DNA from: Deltaproteobacteria bacterium
GTDB taxonomy: Bacteria > UBA10199 > JACPAL01
Direction of reading: 5' to 3'
Length of the DNA: 64,000 nucleotides
Assembly (NCBI GenBank): GCA_016180855.1
Contig: JACPAL010000002.1
Coordinates: forward strand, 1-64,000
The position numbers were made by a program, and so were the translations under genes. The notes under the pieces were generated by a model. That model worked only from the letters and a program-made list of their open reading frames with translations, was not told the DNA's origin and searched no databases. Position 1 is the first letter of the stretch; every line of letters begins with the position of its first letter. Below, one piece after another: positions 51,926 to 61,889 of the stretch.

Positions 51926-53539
51926 ATGCGGCAGAGAATTCTGGGAATAGATGTCGGCGGCTATTCAATCAAGGTGGCCGAGATCGAGAGATCTTTCCGC
52001 ACCTTTGAGCTGGTCGGTTTTTATGAACAGCCGATTCTTCGTGGGGAGTCAGGAGGTGGCGAGACGGGCGCATTGCAAAGACTCTTCGAAGAATATAATC
52101 TGTCCACTGATTTTCTCTACACGGCCCTGCCAGGCCACCTGACGGCCCTCCGGTTGGTCGAGCTTCCGTTCAGCAATTTCAAAAAAGTCGATACCACCAT
52201 TGAGTTTGAGATGGAAAATTATCTTCCGCTCCCGCTTGAAGAGACGGTGGTTGATTATCAATTTGTTATCCAGGAAAAAAACAGCTCCAAGATTATGGCT
52301 GCCTATGCTCGGAAAGGGGAACTCATCAAATTCACGAATCATTTTGCCTCGGCAGAGCTCGATCCCCGTTTTGTGGGTGCTGAGGCGGTGGAGATCAGCA
52401 ACCTTTTAAAACTGGGGGTCGTTGTGCCGGAGGGAAGCTATGCTGTTGTTGATATCGGTTACCAGAAGACGAATCTCTACCTTTTTGTCAGCAAGACGCT
52501 TTATTTGACACGAAGTATCATGATTGGGGGGCGTGACTTGACCCATGCCGTGGCAACGACCCTTACGATGTCGGAACCGGATGCCGAAAAAATCAAGATT
52601 GAAATGGGGCAGCTCGGTCCAGCCTCCGAGACAGCGGATGCGATGACTCGCCAGGTTGCTGGAGCGCTGAGCAAGCCGCTTGATGATCTTCTCGTCCAGA
52701 TCAAGCAGACGATGCTCGCTTTCCAGCAGGAACGGGGTGAGGTGGTCCAGGCCGTCCTCTTGACGGGAGGATCGTCCCGTCTCCGAGGAATTGATCAGTT
52801 TTTTTCGCAAGCCTTACGGAAGAATGTCAGCTTCCTTGATTGTATGGATTTTGCGGGGAATCGACTTTCGGATACTGGCTGGTGCCGACCAATCGCCGCG
52901 ACCTCTCTATCCCTTGCCTACCGAGGGGTTTTAGGGGTGGGAAACAAGGATCTTCATTTTCGTCGAGGGGAGTTTGCCTATCGGGGTGAGATGAAGGATC
53001 TGTCATCTCTCATCAAAGAGGTAGCGATCCAAATTGGAATTATCACCGCCTTTGTTCTTGTCACCTTTCTTGTCAGTTATTTGAGTCTGCGTGGAAGGAT
53101 CAAGGAGCAAGAGACGCGTATTGCTAAAATAGCAGGGGAGGTGCTGCCGGATCTTCCTCCCAAGAGCCTTTCCAACGCCAAAAATGTTATTTCGGTTTTG
53201 GCCGGCAGGATCACCGAGGCGAGTGAGAAAAAGCAAAAGCTGGATGAGGAGACAGCGATTTCGATTCTGGATGCCCTGAAGGAGGTTTCCGAGAAACTTC
53301 CGGCCAAGGATAAGATCAAAGTTGATATTGACGACCTCATGATTGCGAGTGGGAGGATCAAGCTGACCGGGCGGACCGATTCTTTTGAGGCGGTTGATCA
53401 GATCAAGGGGGCATTGTCTCAATCAACAGCCTTTCAGGATGTGACCACCCAGAATGTACGTAAGGGGGTTGGCGATGAGGTGAAATTCGATCTCTCTTTT
53501 GAGCTGAAGATTGGAGAGGAGGAGAAGGATGGCGCTTAA
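51926..53539 (+). CDS. gspL: Type II secretion protein GspL (PilM-like)
   Basis: 537 residues. The N-terminal actin-like cytoplasmic domain opens with GIDVGGYSIKVAEIERSF and contains YAVVDIGYQKTNLYLF and VLLTGGSSRLRGI, the PilM/FtsA-type ATP-binding blocks. A single membrane helix (about 370-390) is followed by a coiled-coil and ferredoxin-like periplasmic part. It couples GspE to GspM/GspC. It resembles PilM more than enterobacterial GspL, as in other deltaproteobacterial systems. Its end overlaps gspM by 11 nt. Confidence 0.88.
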   Translation: MRQRILGIDVGGYSIKVAEIERSFRTFELVGFYEQPILRGESGGGETGALQRLFEEYNLSTDFLYTALPGHLTALRLVELPFSNFKKVDTTIEFEMENYLPLPLEETVVDYQFVIQEKNSSKIMAAYARKGELIKFTNHFASAELDPRFVGAEAVEISNLLKLGVVVPEGSYAVVDIGYQKTNLYLFVSKTLYLTRSIMIGGRDLTHAVATTLTMSEPDAEKIKIEMGQLGPASETADAMTRQVAGALSKPLDDLLVQIKQTMLAFQQERGEVVQAVLLTGGSSRLRGIDQFFSQALRKNVSFLDCMDFAGNRLSDTGWCRPIAATSLSLAYRGVLGVGNKDLHFRRGEFAYRGEMKDLSSLIKEVAIQIGIITAFVLVTFLVSYLSLRGRIKEQETRIAKIAGEVLPDLPPKSLSNAKNVISVLAGRITEASEKKQKLDEETAISILDALKEVSEKLPAKDKIKVDIDDLMIASGRIKLTGRTDSFEAVDQIKGALSQSTAFQDVTTQNVRKGVGDEVKFDLSFELKIGEEEKDGA

Positions 53540-54110
53540 AACAAAATATTCACCTCTCCAGCACTTCTCGCTTGAAAATCTGTACAACTCGTTTTTGGGA
53601 CTTGATCCACGCCAAAAAATCATTGCCCTTTGTTTCATTGGCGTCTTGCTCTTGCTTCTCCTGTTTTTGCCGTTTTCTCTTGTCTCCAGTCAAATCAGCT
53701 CGCTTCAGCGCAAGATTATTATTGCCCAGAAAGGATTTCGTGATGTTCAACAAAAGATCGGTGAGTATCGCGAATCCGAGGCCTCTATTGCCTCCTTGGA
53801 GAGAAAGTTTGGTCATGGGGGGTCGGTCACCGGCCGTGTCGAGGGAGCCGCCAAAAAATTGGGGATTGCCGTGAGTCAGCTCAAGGAGAATCCACCACAG
53901 GAAACTGATTTTCTCACAATTACGGCGGTCGATGTCCGGTTTTCCAATGCAACTCTTCAGCAGGTGATCGACTTTTTGCAGGAGATCGAGAAAGATGAGT
54001 CAAGTCTCATGCGGGTTCGGCGGATCCAGATCAAGCCAAAGTACGCCAACCGTCAGCTTCTGGATGTTTCCTGCGAGGTCGCCACATTTGCACTGAAAAA
54101 GGAGACCTGA
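53529..54110 (+). CDS. gspM: Type II secretion protein GspM
   Basis: 193 residues. One N-terminal membrane helix (about 32-55, ALCFIGVLLLLLLFLPFSL), a coiled coil and a C-terminal ferredoxin-like domain (FLTITAVDVRFSNATLQQVIDFLQEIEKDE). ATG 53529 follows AGGAGAAGG and is preferred over the upstream in-frame TTG 53511. It partners GspL in the inner-membrane platform. Confidence 0.85.
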   Translation: MALKTKYSPLQHFSLENLYNSFLGLDPRQKIIALCFIGVLLLLLLFLPFSLVSSQISSLQRKIIIAQKGFRDVQQKIGEYRESEASIASLERKFGHGGSVTGRVEGAAKKLGIAVSQLKENPPQETDFLTITAVDVRFSNATLQQVIDFLQEIEKDESSLMRVRRIQIKPKYANRQLLDVSCEVATFALKKET

Positions 54111-54114
54111 GGAT

Positions 54115-55005
54115 ATGCCGTTAACGCTCCGGTTAATTCTCTATCCTGCCTTCGCCTTTTTTTGCCTTCTCGTTTTCTCCATTCTCCTTTTCCCGTTTGA
54201 CAGCCTTAAAAACCGTTTTGAAGGTGAGATCGAAAAAGGATTGGGGGGAGGGTTTTCAGTCACTGTCGGAAAGATTTCCCCCGCCCTGCTCAGCGGCGTC
54301 ACGCTTAAAAATCTTGAGATACGGTCTAAAAAGAATGATGCCAAGGTCAAACTTGAGAGGGCTAAGCTCAAGATCGCGCTGTTTCCTCTCTTGTGGGGTA
54401 AAAAGAATATTTCACTCGCGGTAAAATCAGGTCCTTCATCAATAGAAGGGCGAATGATCATTGGCAAGGAGACGCTCCGTCTTGATCTGGACTTGGACAA
54501 GATGGACATTGCGATTGGCCGTATCTTGACCTCTCTTTCCCTACCATTAGCTGGTACCATCAGCGGCCAGATCAAGCTGGATCTCTATCCGACCGATCCC
54601 CTTCGGAATGCCGGAAAGGTTCACCTTGTTTTTCCTGATTTTCGTCTGGATGAGGGGGCAACGCTCGGTGGTTTTCCACTCCCTTCTGTCATGCTCTCCA
54701 AGGGGGATTCTTCGGGTATTGATATTGAGGTGAATCGGGGCAACTGGGAGGTCAAGCTCTTCAAGTTTGAGGGGGGAGATCTCCAGCTTGAGGCGGTCGG
54801 AAAAGTCTTTGCAGCGCGCAGGATAGAAAATTACCGATGGAATCTTCAGGGGACATTTCAACCCGCCCCGGGTTCCGAGGAAAAACTTTCTTTTTTAAGT
54901 CTTGTGGGGGATCAAAAAGGGGAGGATGGAAAATATCCGCTTTCCATCTCAGGGAAGTTGTCGAAACCGGCGATCCGTATTGGAACGTTTCAACTGCCTA
55001 TTTAG
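54115..55005 (+). CDS. gspN: Type II secretion protein GspN
   Basis: 296 residues. An N-terminal membrane segment (about 8-28) is followed by a periplasmic beta-rich region with AsmA/GspN-like repeats (LLSGVTLKNLEIRSK, IKLDLYPTDPLRNAGKVHLVFPDFRL). Last gene of the operon; its 3' end overlaps the convergent ftsB-like gene by 8 nt. No gspO prepilin peptidase follows. Confidence 0.8.
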   Translation: MPLTLRLILYPAFAFFCLLVFSILLFPFDSLKNRFEGEIEKGLGGGFSVTVGKISPALLSGVTLKNLEIRSKKNDAKVKLERAKLKIALFPLLWGKKNISLAVKSGPSSIEGRMIIGKETLRLDLDLDKMDIAIGRILTSLSLPLAGTISGQIKLDLYPTDPLRNAGKVHLVFPDFRLDEGATLGGFPLPSVMLSKGDSSGIDIEVNRGNWEVKLFKFEGGDLQLEAVGKVFAARRIENYRWNLQGTFQPAPGSEEKLSFLSLVGDQKGEDGKYPLSISGKLSKPAIRIGTFQLPI

Positions 55006-55264
55006 GAGGAGGGGTGATTTCGAGGAGTCTCTCCCCCTCCCGGATGTAACCGCGCTCTTCCCGGATAAATCGTTCGAGGGCAACCGGATCCTGGAGCTTT
55101 GAGATAGCCTGCACCAACTCCTCATTTTTCCCCTGGAGGGCAGCGTTTTCCCGTTCAAGAGTTTTTTTGTGTTGAAGAAGTTGGTAGAGGCGGTACGCCC
55201 CCTGTTCACCAAAGAGACTCAGGAGTACCAGAAAAAGAGAAGCGAGAATCAGTTTAACTGACAT
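54998..55264 (-). CDS. ftsB: Septum formation initiator (FtsB/DivIC-like)
   Basis: 88 residues: a membrane helix (about 3-20, [17 protein letters not shown]) then a coiled coil ([32 protein letters not shown]) and the family's [20 protein letters not shown] end. Divisome scaffold protein facing the periplasm. ATG 55264 overlaps the ruvB stop by 11 nt and lacks its own ribosome site, so translation is probably coupled to ruvB. Confidence 0.85.
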   Translation of the reverse strand: MSVKLILASLFLVLLSLFGEQGAYRLYQLLQHKKTLERENAALQGKNEELVQAISKLQDPVALERFIREERGYIREGERLLEITPPPK

Positions 55265-56300
55265 TGTTAAAATCCAGCTTCTGTTGGTTATTTTGTGATG
55301 GAGCAGGATACGGTATTCCAAGATGCTTATAGGCCAGTGGTGTCGCGACGCGTCCGCGGGGTGTCCTGTTCAGATAACCGTTTTGGATCAGAAAAGGTTC
55401 GTACATATCTTCGATCGTCTCCTTTTCCTCGCTGATCGCCGAGGAAAGAGTCTCGACACCGACCGGCCCCCCCCCAAATTTTTCAATAACTGTTTCCAGG
55501 ATCTTACGATCCATCTGGTCAAATCCCTTTTCATCGACTTCGAGGAGGCGAAGGGCGTTCTCGGCCGTTTTGCGATCAACATGCCCGCTTCCTTTCACGT
55601 CAGCAAAGTCGCGAATACGTCGGAGGAGGCGGTTTACAATTCGAGGAGTGCCTCGTGAACGGCGGGCAATTTCAAAGGCTCCGTCTTCCGTGAGTGGGAC
55701 ATTCAGAATCTTGGCGGAGCGAAGACAGATCTGTGAAAGTTCTTCCGGCTCATAAAAATCAAGACGACAGGAAATCCCGAAACGGTCGCGCAGCGGTGAG
55801 GTCAGGAGCCCGGCGCGTGTTGTCGCGCCGATTAATGTGAAGGGAGGCAGGTCCAGTTTAATCGTCTTTGCGGAGGGGCCCTGTCCGACAAGGATGTCCA
55901 ATTTGTAATCCTCCATCGCTGGATAAAGAATCTCCTCAACCACACTATTCAGGCGGTGAATCTCGTCGATAAAAAGGACCTCATGCGGCTCCAGGTTGGT
56001 CAGGATGGCAGCGAGGTCGCCTGGCCGTTCGATGACAGGACCGGAAGTCGATTTGATTGAGACTCCTAGTTCACTGGCGATTACATGAGCGAGAGAGGTC
56101 TTGCCCAATCCGGGAGGACCATAAAAAAGTGCGTGGTCCAGAGATTCCTTCCGTTTCTTGGTTGCCTCGATGAAGATCGTCAGCTTTTCCTTGATTTTTG
56201 GTTGACCGATGTACTCCCTGAAGTTTCTCGGGCGAAGCGAGGCCTCGATCTGCCTATCCTCCTCCAAGGGAACGGGAGACAGGTTTCTCTCATCACTCAT
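55254..56300 (-). CDS. ruvB: Holliday junction branch-migration ATPase RuvB
   Basis: 348 residues. Walker [13 protein letters not shown] (about 60-71), Walker [11 protein letters not shown], sensor 1 LIGATTRAG, and the winged-helix domain at 265-340 with [18 protein letters not shown]. The protein forms hexameric rings on both sides of the RuvA-junction complex. The start overlaps the ruvA stop by 4 nt. Confidence 0.97.
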   Translation of the reverse strand: MSDERNLSPVPLEEDRQIEASLRPRNFREYIGQPKIKEKLTIFIEATKKRKESLDHALFYGPPGLGKTSLAHVIASELGVSIKSTSGPVIERPGDLAAILTNLEPHEVLFIDEIHRLNSVVEEILYPAMEDYKLDILVGQGPSAKTIKLDLPPFTLIGATTRAGLLTSPLRDRFGISCRLDFYEPEELSQICLRSAKILNVPLTEDGAFEIARRSRGTPRIVNRLLRRIRDFADVKGSGHVDRKTAENALRLLEVDEKGFDQMDRKILETVIEKFGGGPVGVETLSSAISEEKETIEDMYEPFLIQNGYLNRTPRGRVATPLAYKHLGIPYPAPSQNNQQKLDFNNVS

Positions 56301-56902
56301 ACGCGCCTCTCCGAAAGAATTTTCAACGCCTCTTTAACACAATTTTCCAAAGGAATCCCCTCGGGGAATTTAAGTTGGGAGACCGTCTTCTCAGCCATTG
56401 GTCTGGCATAACCCAAATTGAGCAGGGCCGAGAGGGTCTCTTCATACAGTTGCCTTTTCTCTCCACGATAGGCCGGGGAGGTCGTTCCGTCCCCTCCCAG
56501 ATCGGCCAGTTTGTCCTTAAGATCAACAATCATTCTCTCGGCGGTCTTTTTTCCGATCCCCGGAATCGAGGTCAAACGGACCAGATTTTCCTCCTGAAGT
56601 GCCCTGGCCAACTCCTGGGGTGCAATTCCAGAAAGGATCGTGATCGCCAGTTTAGGACCGATACCGGACACTTTGATCAACTTTTGAAACAGTTTTTTCT
56701 CTGCATCGGTTAGAAAGCCGAAAAGGGAGATATCATCTTCGCGGACAGCGGTATGAATGAGTAAAGAAATCTTCTCGCCTGGTGGGGGGAGATGGGTCAG
56801 GGTTCCTTTGGAAACGGCAACTCGATAACCGACACCACTGACGTTAATGACCACTTCCTGATTCTCCTTTTGTTGCAGCAACCCCGAAAGTGACGCGATC
56901 AT
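56297..56902 (-). CDS. ruvA: Holliday junction-binding protein RuvA
   Basis: 201 residues. The N-terminal OB fold ([28 protein letters not shown]), the tandem HhH motifs ([37 protein letters not shown]) and the flexible linker plus RuvB-binding domain III ([18 protein letters not shown]) are all there. Overlaps ruvC and ruvB by 4 nt on each side. Confidence 0.96.
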   Translation of the reverse strand: MIASLSGLLQQKENQEVVINVSGVGYRVAVSKGTLTHLPPPGEKISLLIHTAVREDDISLFGFLTDAEKKLFQKLIKVSGIGPKLAITILSGIAPQELARALQEENLVRLTSIPGIGKKTAERMIVDLKDKLADLGGDGTTSPAYRGEKRQLYEETLSALLNLGYARPMAEKTVSQLKFPEGIPLENCVKEALKILSERRV

Positions 56903-57384
56903 GATAAAAGTTCCTTCATCCGATGCGACTGCATATGGCAGATGGCGACCGCCAGGGCATCGGAGGCATCCTCCGCCGCCACCTCCGGAAGTTTTAAAAG
57001 TTGTTGTACCATTTTTTGAATCTGTTCCTTGGTGGCCTGGCCGTAACCGGTAACCGCCTGTTTAACCTCGCGGGTGCTGTACTCGTAGATCGGGATGTTT
57101 TCGGATGCCGCGGCTAGCATCGAAACGCCGCGGGCCTCTCCAAGCTTCAGGGCACTCATCGCATTTTTGGCCAAAAACACCTTTTCGATAGCGACCGCAT
57201 CAGGTCGAAACTTTTTTATAGCTTCCTTGAGCATGCAAAAGATCTCCCACAGTCTTTCCGCAAAAAGGTCTTTGGTATGGACACGATAAGCGATGTTTTC
57301 AAGATGTCTCAACCCGGACCCGTTTTTTTCGATGACCCCGAGGCCTGTAATTTGTGATCCGGGATCAATCCCCAAGATTTTCAT
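56899..57384 (-). CDS. ruvC: Holliday junction resolvase RuvC
   Basis: 161 residues from the ATG at 57384. Catalytic acids are in MKILGIDPGSQITG (Asp7), AVAIEKVFLAKN (about Glu67) and AAEDASDALAVAICH (Asp residues near 139-142). The frame extends six codons upstream to GTG 57402, but the shorter form matches the family. Order ruvC-ruvA-ruvB, with yebC just upstream, is the common arrangement. Confidence 0.95.
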   Translation of the reverse strand: MKILGIDPGSQITGLGVIEKNGSGLRHLENIAYRVHTKDLFAERLWEIFCMLKEAIKKFRPDAVAIEKVFLAKNAMSALKLGEARGVSMLAAASENIPIYEYSTREVKQAVTGYGQATKEQIQKMVQQLLKLPEVAAEDASDALAVAICHMQSHRMKELLS

Positions 57385-57411
57385 GATCCCCCTGGCCCTC
57401 ACCCTTGAAGA

Positions 57412-58170
57412 TTAGGCAACCAATTTGCTGATACGCTCCATCTCCTCTTTAGAGATGTCGAAATTGGAAAAAACCTCCTGAACGTCGTCATGATCTTCCA
57501 ACGATTCCATGAGGCGGAGCATCTTTTCGGCATCGCTACCGGAGAGATTAACCGTATTTTGCGGCACCATCGTGAGTTCAGCGCTAAGCGGCGTCAACCC
57601 TTTTTCGGCAAGCGCCTTTTTAACCGGCTCAAAGCTCTCTGGTTTTGTCATGACATCCCAGGTGTCCTCCTCATCCTTCAGATCCTCGGCGCCTGCTTCA
57701 AGAACAAGTTCCATAAGCTGATCCTCCGAAAACTGGCTTTTATTAAAATGGAGAACCCCCAATATCTTGAAGATCCAGGAGACGCAGCCGGTTTCCCCCA
57801 TGTTCCCGCCGTTTTTGTTCAGGATATTTCGGACCTCCGAGATGGTCCTGTTTCGATTGTCGGTCAGGATCTTGAGGATGAGTGCAGCACCACCGGGACC
57901 ATACCCCTCATATAAATGTTCCTCGTAAGTGACTCCCTCCAGCTGTCCAGTACCTCGTTTGATCGCCCGATCGACATTTTCCTGCGGCATGTTGACGGCC
58001 TTCGCCTTGTCGATAACGGTGCGGAGACGGGGGTTTCCGTTCGGATCGCCTCCCCCCTGACGGGAAGCGGCAGAAAGCTCTCGGATGATTTTCGTAAAGA
58101 GCTTCCCCCGCTTGGCGTCTGCGGCCCCTTTTTTCCTCTTAATGGTAGCCCACTTGGAGTGCCCTGACAT
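57412..58170 (-). CDS. yebC: YebC/PmpR family regulatory protein
   Basis: 252 residues. The N-terminal [27 protein letters not shown] is the family signature, followed by [23 protein letters not shown] and the three-domain arrangement. YebC proteins act in transcription control and, as shown more recently, in relieving ribosome stalling. The gene precedes ruvC by 27 nt on the same strand. Confidence 0.96.
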   Translation of the reverse strand: MSGHSKWATIKRKKGAADAKRGKLFTKIIRELSAASRQGGGDPNGNPRLRTVIDKAKAVNMPQENVDRAIKRGTGQLEGVTYEEHLYEGYGPGGAALILKILTDNRNRTISEVRNILNKNGGNMGETGCVSWIFKILGVLHFNKSQFSEDQLMELVLEAGAEDLKDEEDTWDVMTKPESFEPVKKALAEKGLTPLSAELTMVPQNTVNLSGSDAEKMLRLMESLEDHDDVQEVFSNFDISKEEMERISKLVA

Positions 58171-58269
58171 CTTGACTGAAACCTATCATAATGGTTTGAG
58201 AGCAATCAAGATGCATTTGGCGTGGGTGATATGCCGAGCTTTGTGTAAATGGGGGGGAGGAGAGAAAAG

Positions 58270-58644
58270 ATGAGGTGTGTTTATTGCCGATCGAAGGCCG
58301 GTTTTCTCAAGAGGACCTGTCCGGATTGTGTTAAGTTCGTGGAGGCGGTCAATCAATTACCCGGCTCGTTCGGATTTAGAGAGCTTTTGGATGTTCTTTT
58401 CGCAACAGGCGCCTCGGATGAAAAAATCAGGCTCTTTATTGATACCGATGTTGATGGAACGGGCTCTCTCCGGGATCACCTGACTGCCCGAATGACGAAC
58501 GAGGTCATGGCTGGTCTGGGACAGCCCTCTCATCTCAAGGCCGATGACATCAAAAAAGTGAAAAAGGAGATGACCGAAGGAACGGCTCCTTCGAAGGTCG
58601 ATCAAGAGGTCGTGAGTTATAATCAGTTAAAGAATAAGGGCTGA
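58270..58644 (+). CDS. Small zinc-ribbon-like hypothetical protein
   Basis: 124 residues. Four cysteines form CVYC-10 residues-CPDC (positions 3, 6, 17, 20), a likely zinc ribbon. The rest is helical with FIDTDVDGTGSLRDHLTARM (calcium-loop-like acidic pattern, not a clear EF-hand). ATG 58270 is preceded by GGAGGAG. Its stop is directly followed by the stop of the convergent thioesterase gene with no spacer. Function unknown. Confidence 0.65.
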   Translation: MRCVYCRSKAGFLKRTCPDCVKFVEAVNQLPGSFGFRELLDVLFATGASDEKIRLFIDTDVDGTGSLRDHLTARMTNEVMAGLGQPSHLKADDIKKVKKEMTEGTAPSKVDQEVVSYNQLKNKG

Positions 58645-59073
58645 CTAGAATTTTCTCTTCTCAAATCTTTCAATCTGTTGGCGGAGTTTCTTGGAGAGAG
58701 GGATGCTTTCTTCCTTGCGGTAATTGAACATGACTTGAATGGTCGTGGCGGTTGCAACGAGCCGCCTGGTTTTCTTCTCCCGGATTTCGTACTCCATCCG
58801 AAAGCTCCGGTTTCGCATCTCAGCAATCCGTATCTGAACGATGAGCGTTTCATCCACATGGGCTGGCGATTTGAAGGTGCAACAGGCCTCGGCAACGATA
58901 AATCCGAAGGCGGTTTTAGGATTCATGACTCGAAGGTCAAGCGCCTTCAGTTTCTTATAGTACTCCACACGCGCTTGTTCCATGAATGTAAAAAAGCGGG
59001 CGTTGTTACAATGCCCCATCGGGTCACAGTCGGAGAAGTAGACGCTGATCTCTTTTTTAACGGGGAATTTCAT
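58645..59073 (-). CDS. Acyl-CoA thioesterase, hotdog fold (YbgC/4HBT-like)
   Basis: 142 residues. The hotdog signature YFSDCDPMGHCNNARFFTFMEQAR (with the catalytic Asp of DxxGHxNN) is near the N-terminus, followed by the four family strands. The start at ATG 59073 lies 5 nt after the stop of the upstream gene; a longer frame to 59121 overlaps that gene. It probably hydrolyses short acyl-CoA or aromatic thioesters. Confidence 0.85.
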   Translation of the reverse strand: MKFPVKKEISVYFSDCDPMGHCNNARFFTFMEQARVEYYKKLKALDLRVMNPKTAFGFIVAEACCTFKSPAHVDETLIVQIRIAEMRNRSFRMEYEIREKKTRRLVATATTIQVMFNYRKEESIPLSKKLRQQIERFEKRKF

Positions 59074-59078
59074 CGGTA

Positions 59079-59903
59079 TTACTGGATCAAATTGACCTTT
59101 TCGCGAAGTTCCTGGATGCATTCTTCAATCAGAGGGCGGTCGAACGCCTGAGGATCTCTCGACAGATAGTTGACAAAGTCGTTTAAGGCCGGCCGAAAAC
59201 ATTCGAGTTGAGCATAGAGCATCCCACGCTCTTTGAGAGACTGGGATGATTTTGGTTCAAAAAGGAGGAGCCGGTTTAAGATCGGGAGGACCTGATTAAA
59301 ATCTTTTTTCAGGATATACATGATTTTTAGATTGGCAAGGATCCGCAGGAGAACTTGCCGATGGGAGGCGGGATCCAGAAACTCCTCCTGAAATATCAGT
59401 TCGGAGCCGTACGCTCTTTGCAGTTTTTCCCGGCAGTCGCCGGTCGTCAGGATCGTCCCCTTATCGAAGACATCAACAAAAAACGCCTCTGACTTGAAGT
59501 CATAACGAACCAGAAAATGCCCCGGGAAATTGACGCCGGAAAGGGGAAGACCCAGGCGGCGTCCTATGGCCATGTAAACGATAGACAGGGTAATCGGGAT
59601 TCCAGAGCGATGGTCCAGGACGTCGTTCAGATAGCAGTTTGAAGGATTGTAATAATCGGCGCGATTTCCACAGAAACCTTCCACCTCAAAGAAATAATGA
59701 TTGAATGCCTGGATCGCCTGCCGTCCTCCCTGGACATTATGGATGTAAGGGCGGGCCCGTTGGGCGAATTCTTCAATCCGGGCGAGATAATTTTGGGTGT
59801 TTAATTCCCTGTATTTCTCTTTGGCCACCAGAAGGGTAATCTCCTCGAGGGAGACGGACTGGAGGTCGGTGTGGATAAGGTCTTCCAGTTTTTCGATCGC
59901 CAT
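59079..59903 (-). CDS. SirB1-type transglutaminase-like/TPR protein
   Basis: 274 residues, COG2912-like. The transglutaminase-like core has NCYLNDVLDHRSGIPITLSIVYMAIGRRLGLPLSGVNFPGHFLVRY with the conserved His, but the catalytic Cys position is not convincingly occupied, as in other SirB1-like proteins. Two TPR-like repeats at about 195-260 close the protein. The cellular role of the family is uncertain. It lies 11 nt after the Nudix gene. Confidence 0.85.
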   Translation of the reverse strand: MAIEKLEDLIHTDLQSVSLEEITLLVAKEKYRELNTQNYLARIEEFAQRARPYIHNVQGGRQAIQAFNHYFFEVEGFCGNRADYYNPSNCYLNDVLDHRSGIPITLSIVYMAIGRRLGLPLSGVNFPGHFLVRYDFKSEAFFVDVFDKGTILTTGDCREKLQRAYGSELIFQEEFLDPASHRQVLLRILANLKIMYILKKDFNQVLPILNRLLLFEPKSSQSLKERGMLYAQLECFRPALNDFVNYLSRDPQAFDRPLIEECIQELREKVNLIQ

Positions 59904-59914
59904 AAGAAGGTTAA

Positions 59915-60328
59915 TTATAGCCCAGATTGGATTAACTCTTCAATAACCGTTTGATCCGCCGGTGGGAACTCGTAGGAGGCGAATTCGCCGGGACTTATCC
60001 AACGGGCCTCACGACATTCGATCGGTCTTGGGAGTCCGGCAACCCAACGACAGAGGACAAAATAGAGATGGATATGACCGTGGGGATAGTCATACCAGAG
60101 ATCTTTCAAGCGGCGAATCGGATCAATCGTGATGCCAACCTCTTCTCGACATTCCCGGATGGCGCATTGCTCAACCGATTCCCCGGGTTCAATCTTTCCG
60201 CCGGGGAATTCCCAGCAATGCCCCATGGGGGAGGTCTCAAGTCGTAGAGTGATCAAAAACTTCCCCTTGTCCTGAATAACGGCCGCAACGGCCTCGATTT
60301 TTTTCTTGTTGCCCTCTTTTTGTGCCAT
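59915..60328 (-). CDS. Nudix hydrolase, MutT-like
   Basis: 137 residues. A complete Nudix box GGKIEPGESVEQCAIRECREEVGI (about 43-66) is present with the REEVG metal ligands (here RECREEVGI). It resembles MutT/8-oxo-dGTP diphosphatases and (deoxy)nucleoside triphosphate pyrophosphohydrolases. The upstream neighbour upp is divergent. Confidence 0.9.
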   Translation of the reverse strand: MAQKEGNKKKIEAVAAVIQDKGKFLITLRLETSPMGHCWEFPGGKIEPGESVEQCAIRECREEVGITIDPIRRLKDLWYDYPHGHIHLYFVLCRWVAGLPRPIECREARWISPGEFASYEFPPADQTVIEELIQSGL

Positions 60329-60396
60329 GGGATACCGTTTCTGACTGATGTCCTGTGAAATTGCAATCGGTGTTGGAAAATACTAATGAGGAAAAC

Positions 60397-61032
60397 ATGT
60401 CTTTCAAAAATCTGACCGTTATCAAGCATCCACTCGTTCAGCATAAACTGAGTCTCATGAGAGATAAGAGAACCCCGTCGGCCCTTTTCCGTGATTACCT
60501 GCGTGGGATCAGTCTCTTGTTGGCCTATGAAGTCCTTCGTGATCTTCCTGTCAAGTATCAGGAGATTGAAACACCACTGGCCCCGATGAAGGCCCCGATG
60601 GTTGATGGGAACAGGATCGCCCTGATCTCCATTCTGCGGGCGGGGAACGGTCTTCTTGATGGAATCCTCGAGATTATTCCTGATGCGCGTGTTGGCCATG
60701 TTGGCATTTACCGTGATCATAAAACACTGAAAGCCGTGGAGTATTATTTTAAAGTACCGACGCCTCTCGACGAGTGTGATTTGATCGTTGTTGATCCGAT
60801 GCTTGCGACTGGTAATTCGGCGATTGCCGCCATGGCGCGTTTGAAACAGCTCAAACCGAAGTCGATCAAATTTGTCTGTCTCCTCGCGGCACCGGAGGGG
60901 ATACAAGCGCTCCAGAAAGAGCATCCTGATGTTCCCATTTTTACAGCGGCTATTGATGAATGTCTCAATCAACAGGGCTATATTCTTCCCGGTCTTGGAG
61001 ATGCGGGGGATCGCCTTTATGGGACCCGGTAA
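60397..61032 (+). CDS. upp: Uracil phosphoribosyltransferase
   Basis: 211 residues, the normal UPRT size. N-terminal [19 protein letters not shown], the beta-hairpin region, [11 protein letters not shown] (PRPP loop, about 133-143) and the uracil-binding C-terminus [16 protein letters not shown] are intact. The start at ATG 60397 (MSFKN) follows GAGG at 5 nt; the frame opens 14 codons earlier without a site. Converts uracil and PRPP to UMP. Confidence 0.95.
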   Translation: MSFKNLTVIKHPLVQHKLSLMRDKRTPSALFRDYLRGISLLLAYEVLRDLPVKYQEIETPLAPMKAPMVDGNRIALISILRAGNGLLDGILEIIPDARVGHVGIYRDHKTLKAVEYYFKVPTPLDECDLIVVDPMLATGNSAIAAMARLKQLKPKSIKFVCLLAAPEGIQALQKEHPDVPIFTAAIDECLNQQGYILPGLGDAGDRLYGTR

Positions 61033-61081
61033 AAAACCTCTTTGACGTCTTCCTCGAAGGATAGTATCTCTAAGGGCCCTT

Positions 61082-61792
61082 ATGGCCAAGACCGTTAAAC
61101 CGGAGTGTCCTGTTTGCCCATCTCGGTTCTTAGGCGTCTTTTGTGACCTGGAGGCCGGGGCGCTTGAGGAATTTAACCAGCACAAAACCAATAATACCTA
61201 CAAAAAAGGACAGATCATCTTTTACGAGGGGAACCGCGCCTTTGGTCTTTATTGCGTCTTTTCGGGGAAGGTGAAACTTTACAAGACCGGGATTGATGGT
61301 CGGCAGCAAATCATCCGGATTGCGAGCGCCGGTGATATCCTTGGCTACCGTTCTCTCTTTGTTGATGAACCTTATTCCGCGACGGCTGAGGCACTTGAAG
61401 ATGCGACGATCTGTTGCATCGATAAAAACGCCTTTTTCCCGATGTTGGCAAAAAATTCCGATTTATCCCTCAACATCATCCAGAAATTGTCACGGGAGCT
61501 TCGTCATGCCGAGGATCTGGCAACCAGCATTGCCCATAAGTCGGTTCGTGAACGGATGGCGGAGTTGTTGCTTATGCTCAAAGAGGTTTATGGGAAACAG
61601 ACGAAGAAAGGGATTGTGATAGGACTGGAGCTCTCTCGTGAAGAGATGGCGGAAATGATTGGAATTACTCAGGAAACAGCGATCCGCCTCCTCTCGGAAT
61701 TTAAAAAAGATGGCCTCATTGAAATTCAGGAACGGGCCATTACAATTCTTGATTCAAAGTCCCTTGTCGAGACAGCCCGTCTCGAAATCTAA
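61082..61792 (+). CDS. Crp/Fnr-family transcription regulator, FNR-like cysteines
   Basis: 236 residues. The cyclic-nucleotide-binding-like domain (about 25-145: KKGQIIFYEGNRAFGLYCVFSGKVKLYK) is followed by a Crp HTH (LSREEMAEMIGITQETAIRLLSEFKKDGLI, about 183-212). Cys9, Cys12 and Cys21 near the N-terminus (CPVC..FC) plus a Cys in DATICC, which aligns with Cys122 of E. coli FNR, could hold an Fe-S cluster, though the spacing (CX2CX8C) differs. It may be an oxygen-responsive regulator. A weak promoter TTGACG-17-TATCTC lies at 61042-61070. Confidence 0.88.
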   Translation: MAKTVKPECPVCPSRFLGVFCDLEAGALEEFNQHKTNNTYKKGQIIFYEGNRAFGLYCVFSGKVKLYKTGIDGRQQIIRIASAGDILGYRSLFVDEPYSATAEALEDATICCIDKNAFFPMLAKNSDLSLNIIQKLSRELRHAEDLATSIAHKSVRERMAELLLMLKEVYGKQTKKGIVIGLELSREEMAEMIGITQETAIRLLSEFKKDGLIEIQERAITILDSKSLVETARLEI

Positions 61793-61889
61793 AACAGGCA
61801 TGATTAAAATCATATTGGAATCTGCGGGACGTCATTAGTTCTGATCGATTCATGGGGTATTTCTCTTAAAGAAGGTAAGAGGTGATACT

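Noticed and set aside
60253-61191. 312-codon minus-strand open frame across upp and the Crp/Fnr gene
   Set aside because: It is antisense to two well-supported genes, and its composition (Arg/His/Asn-rich) is typical of shadow frames.
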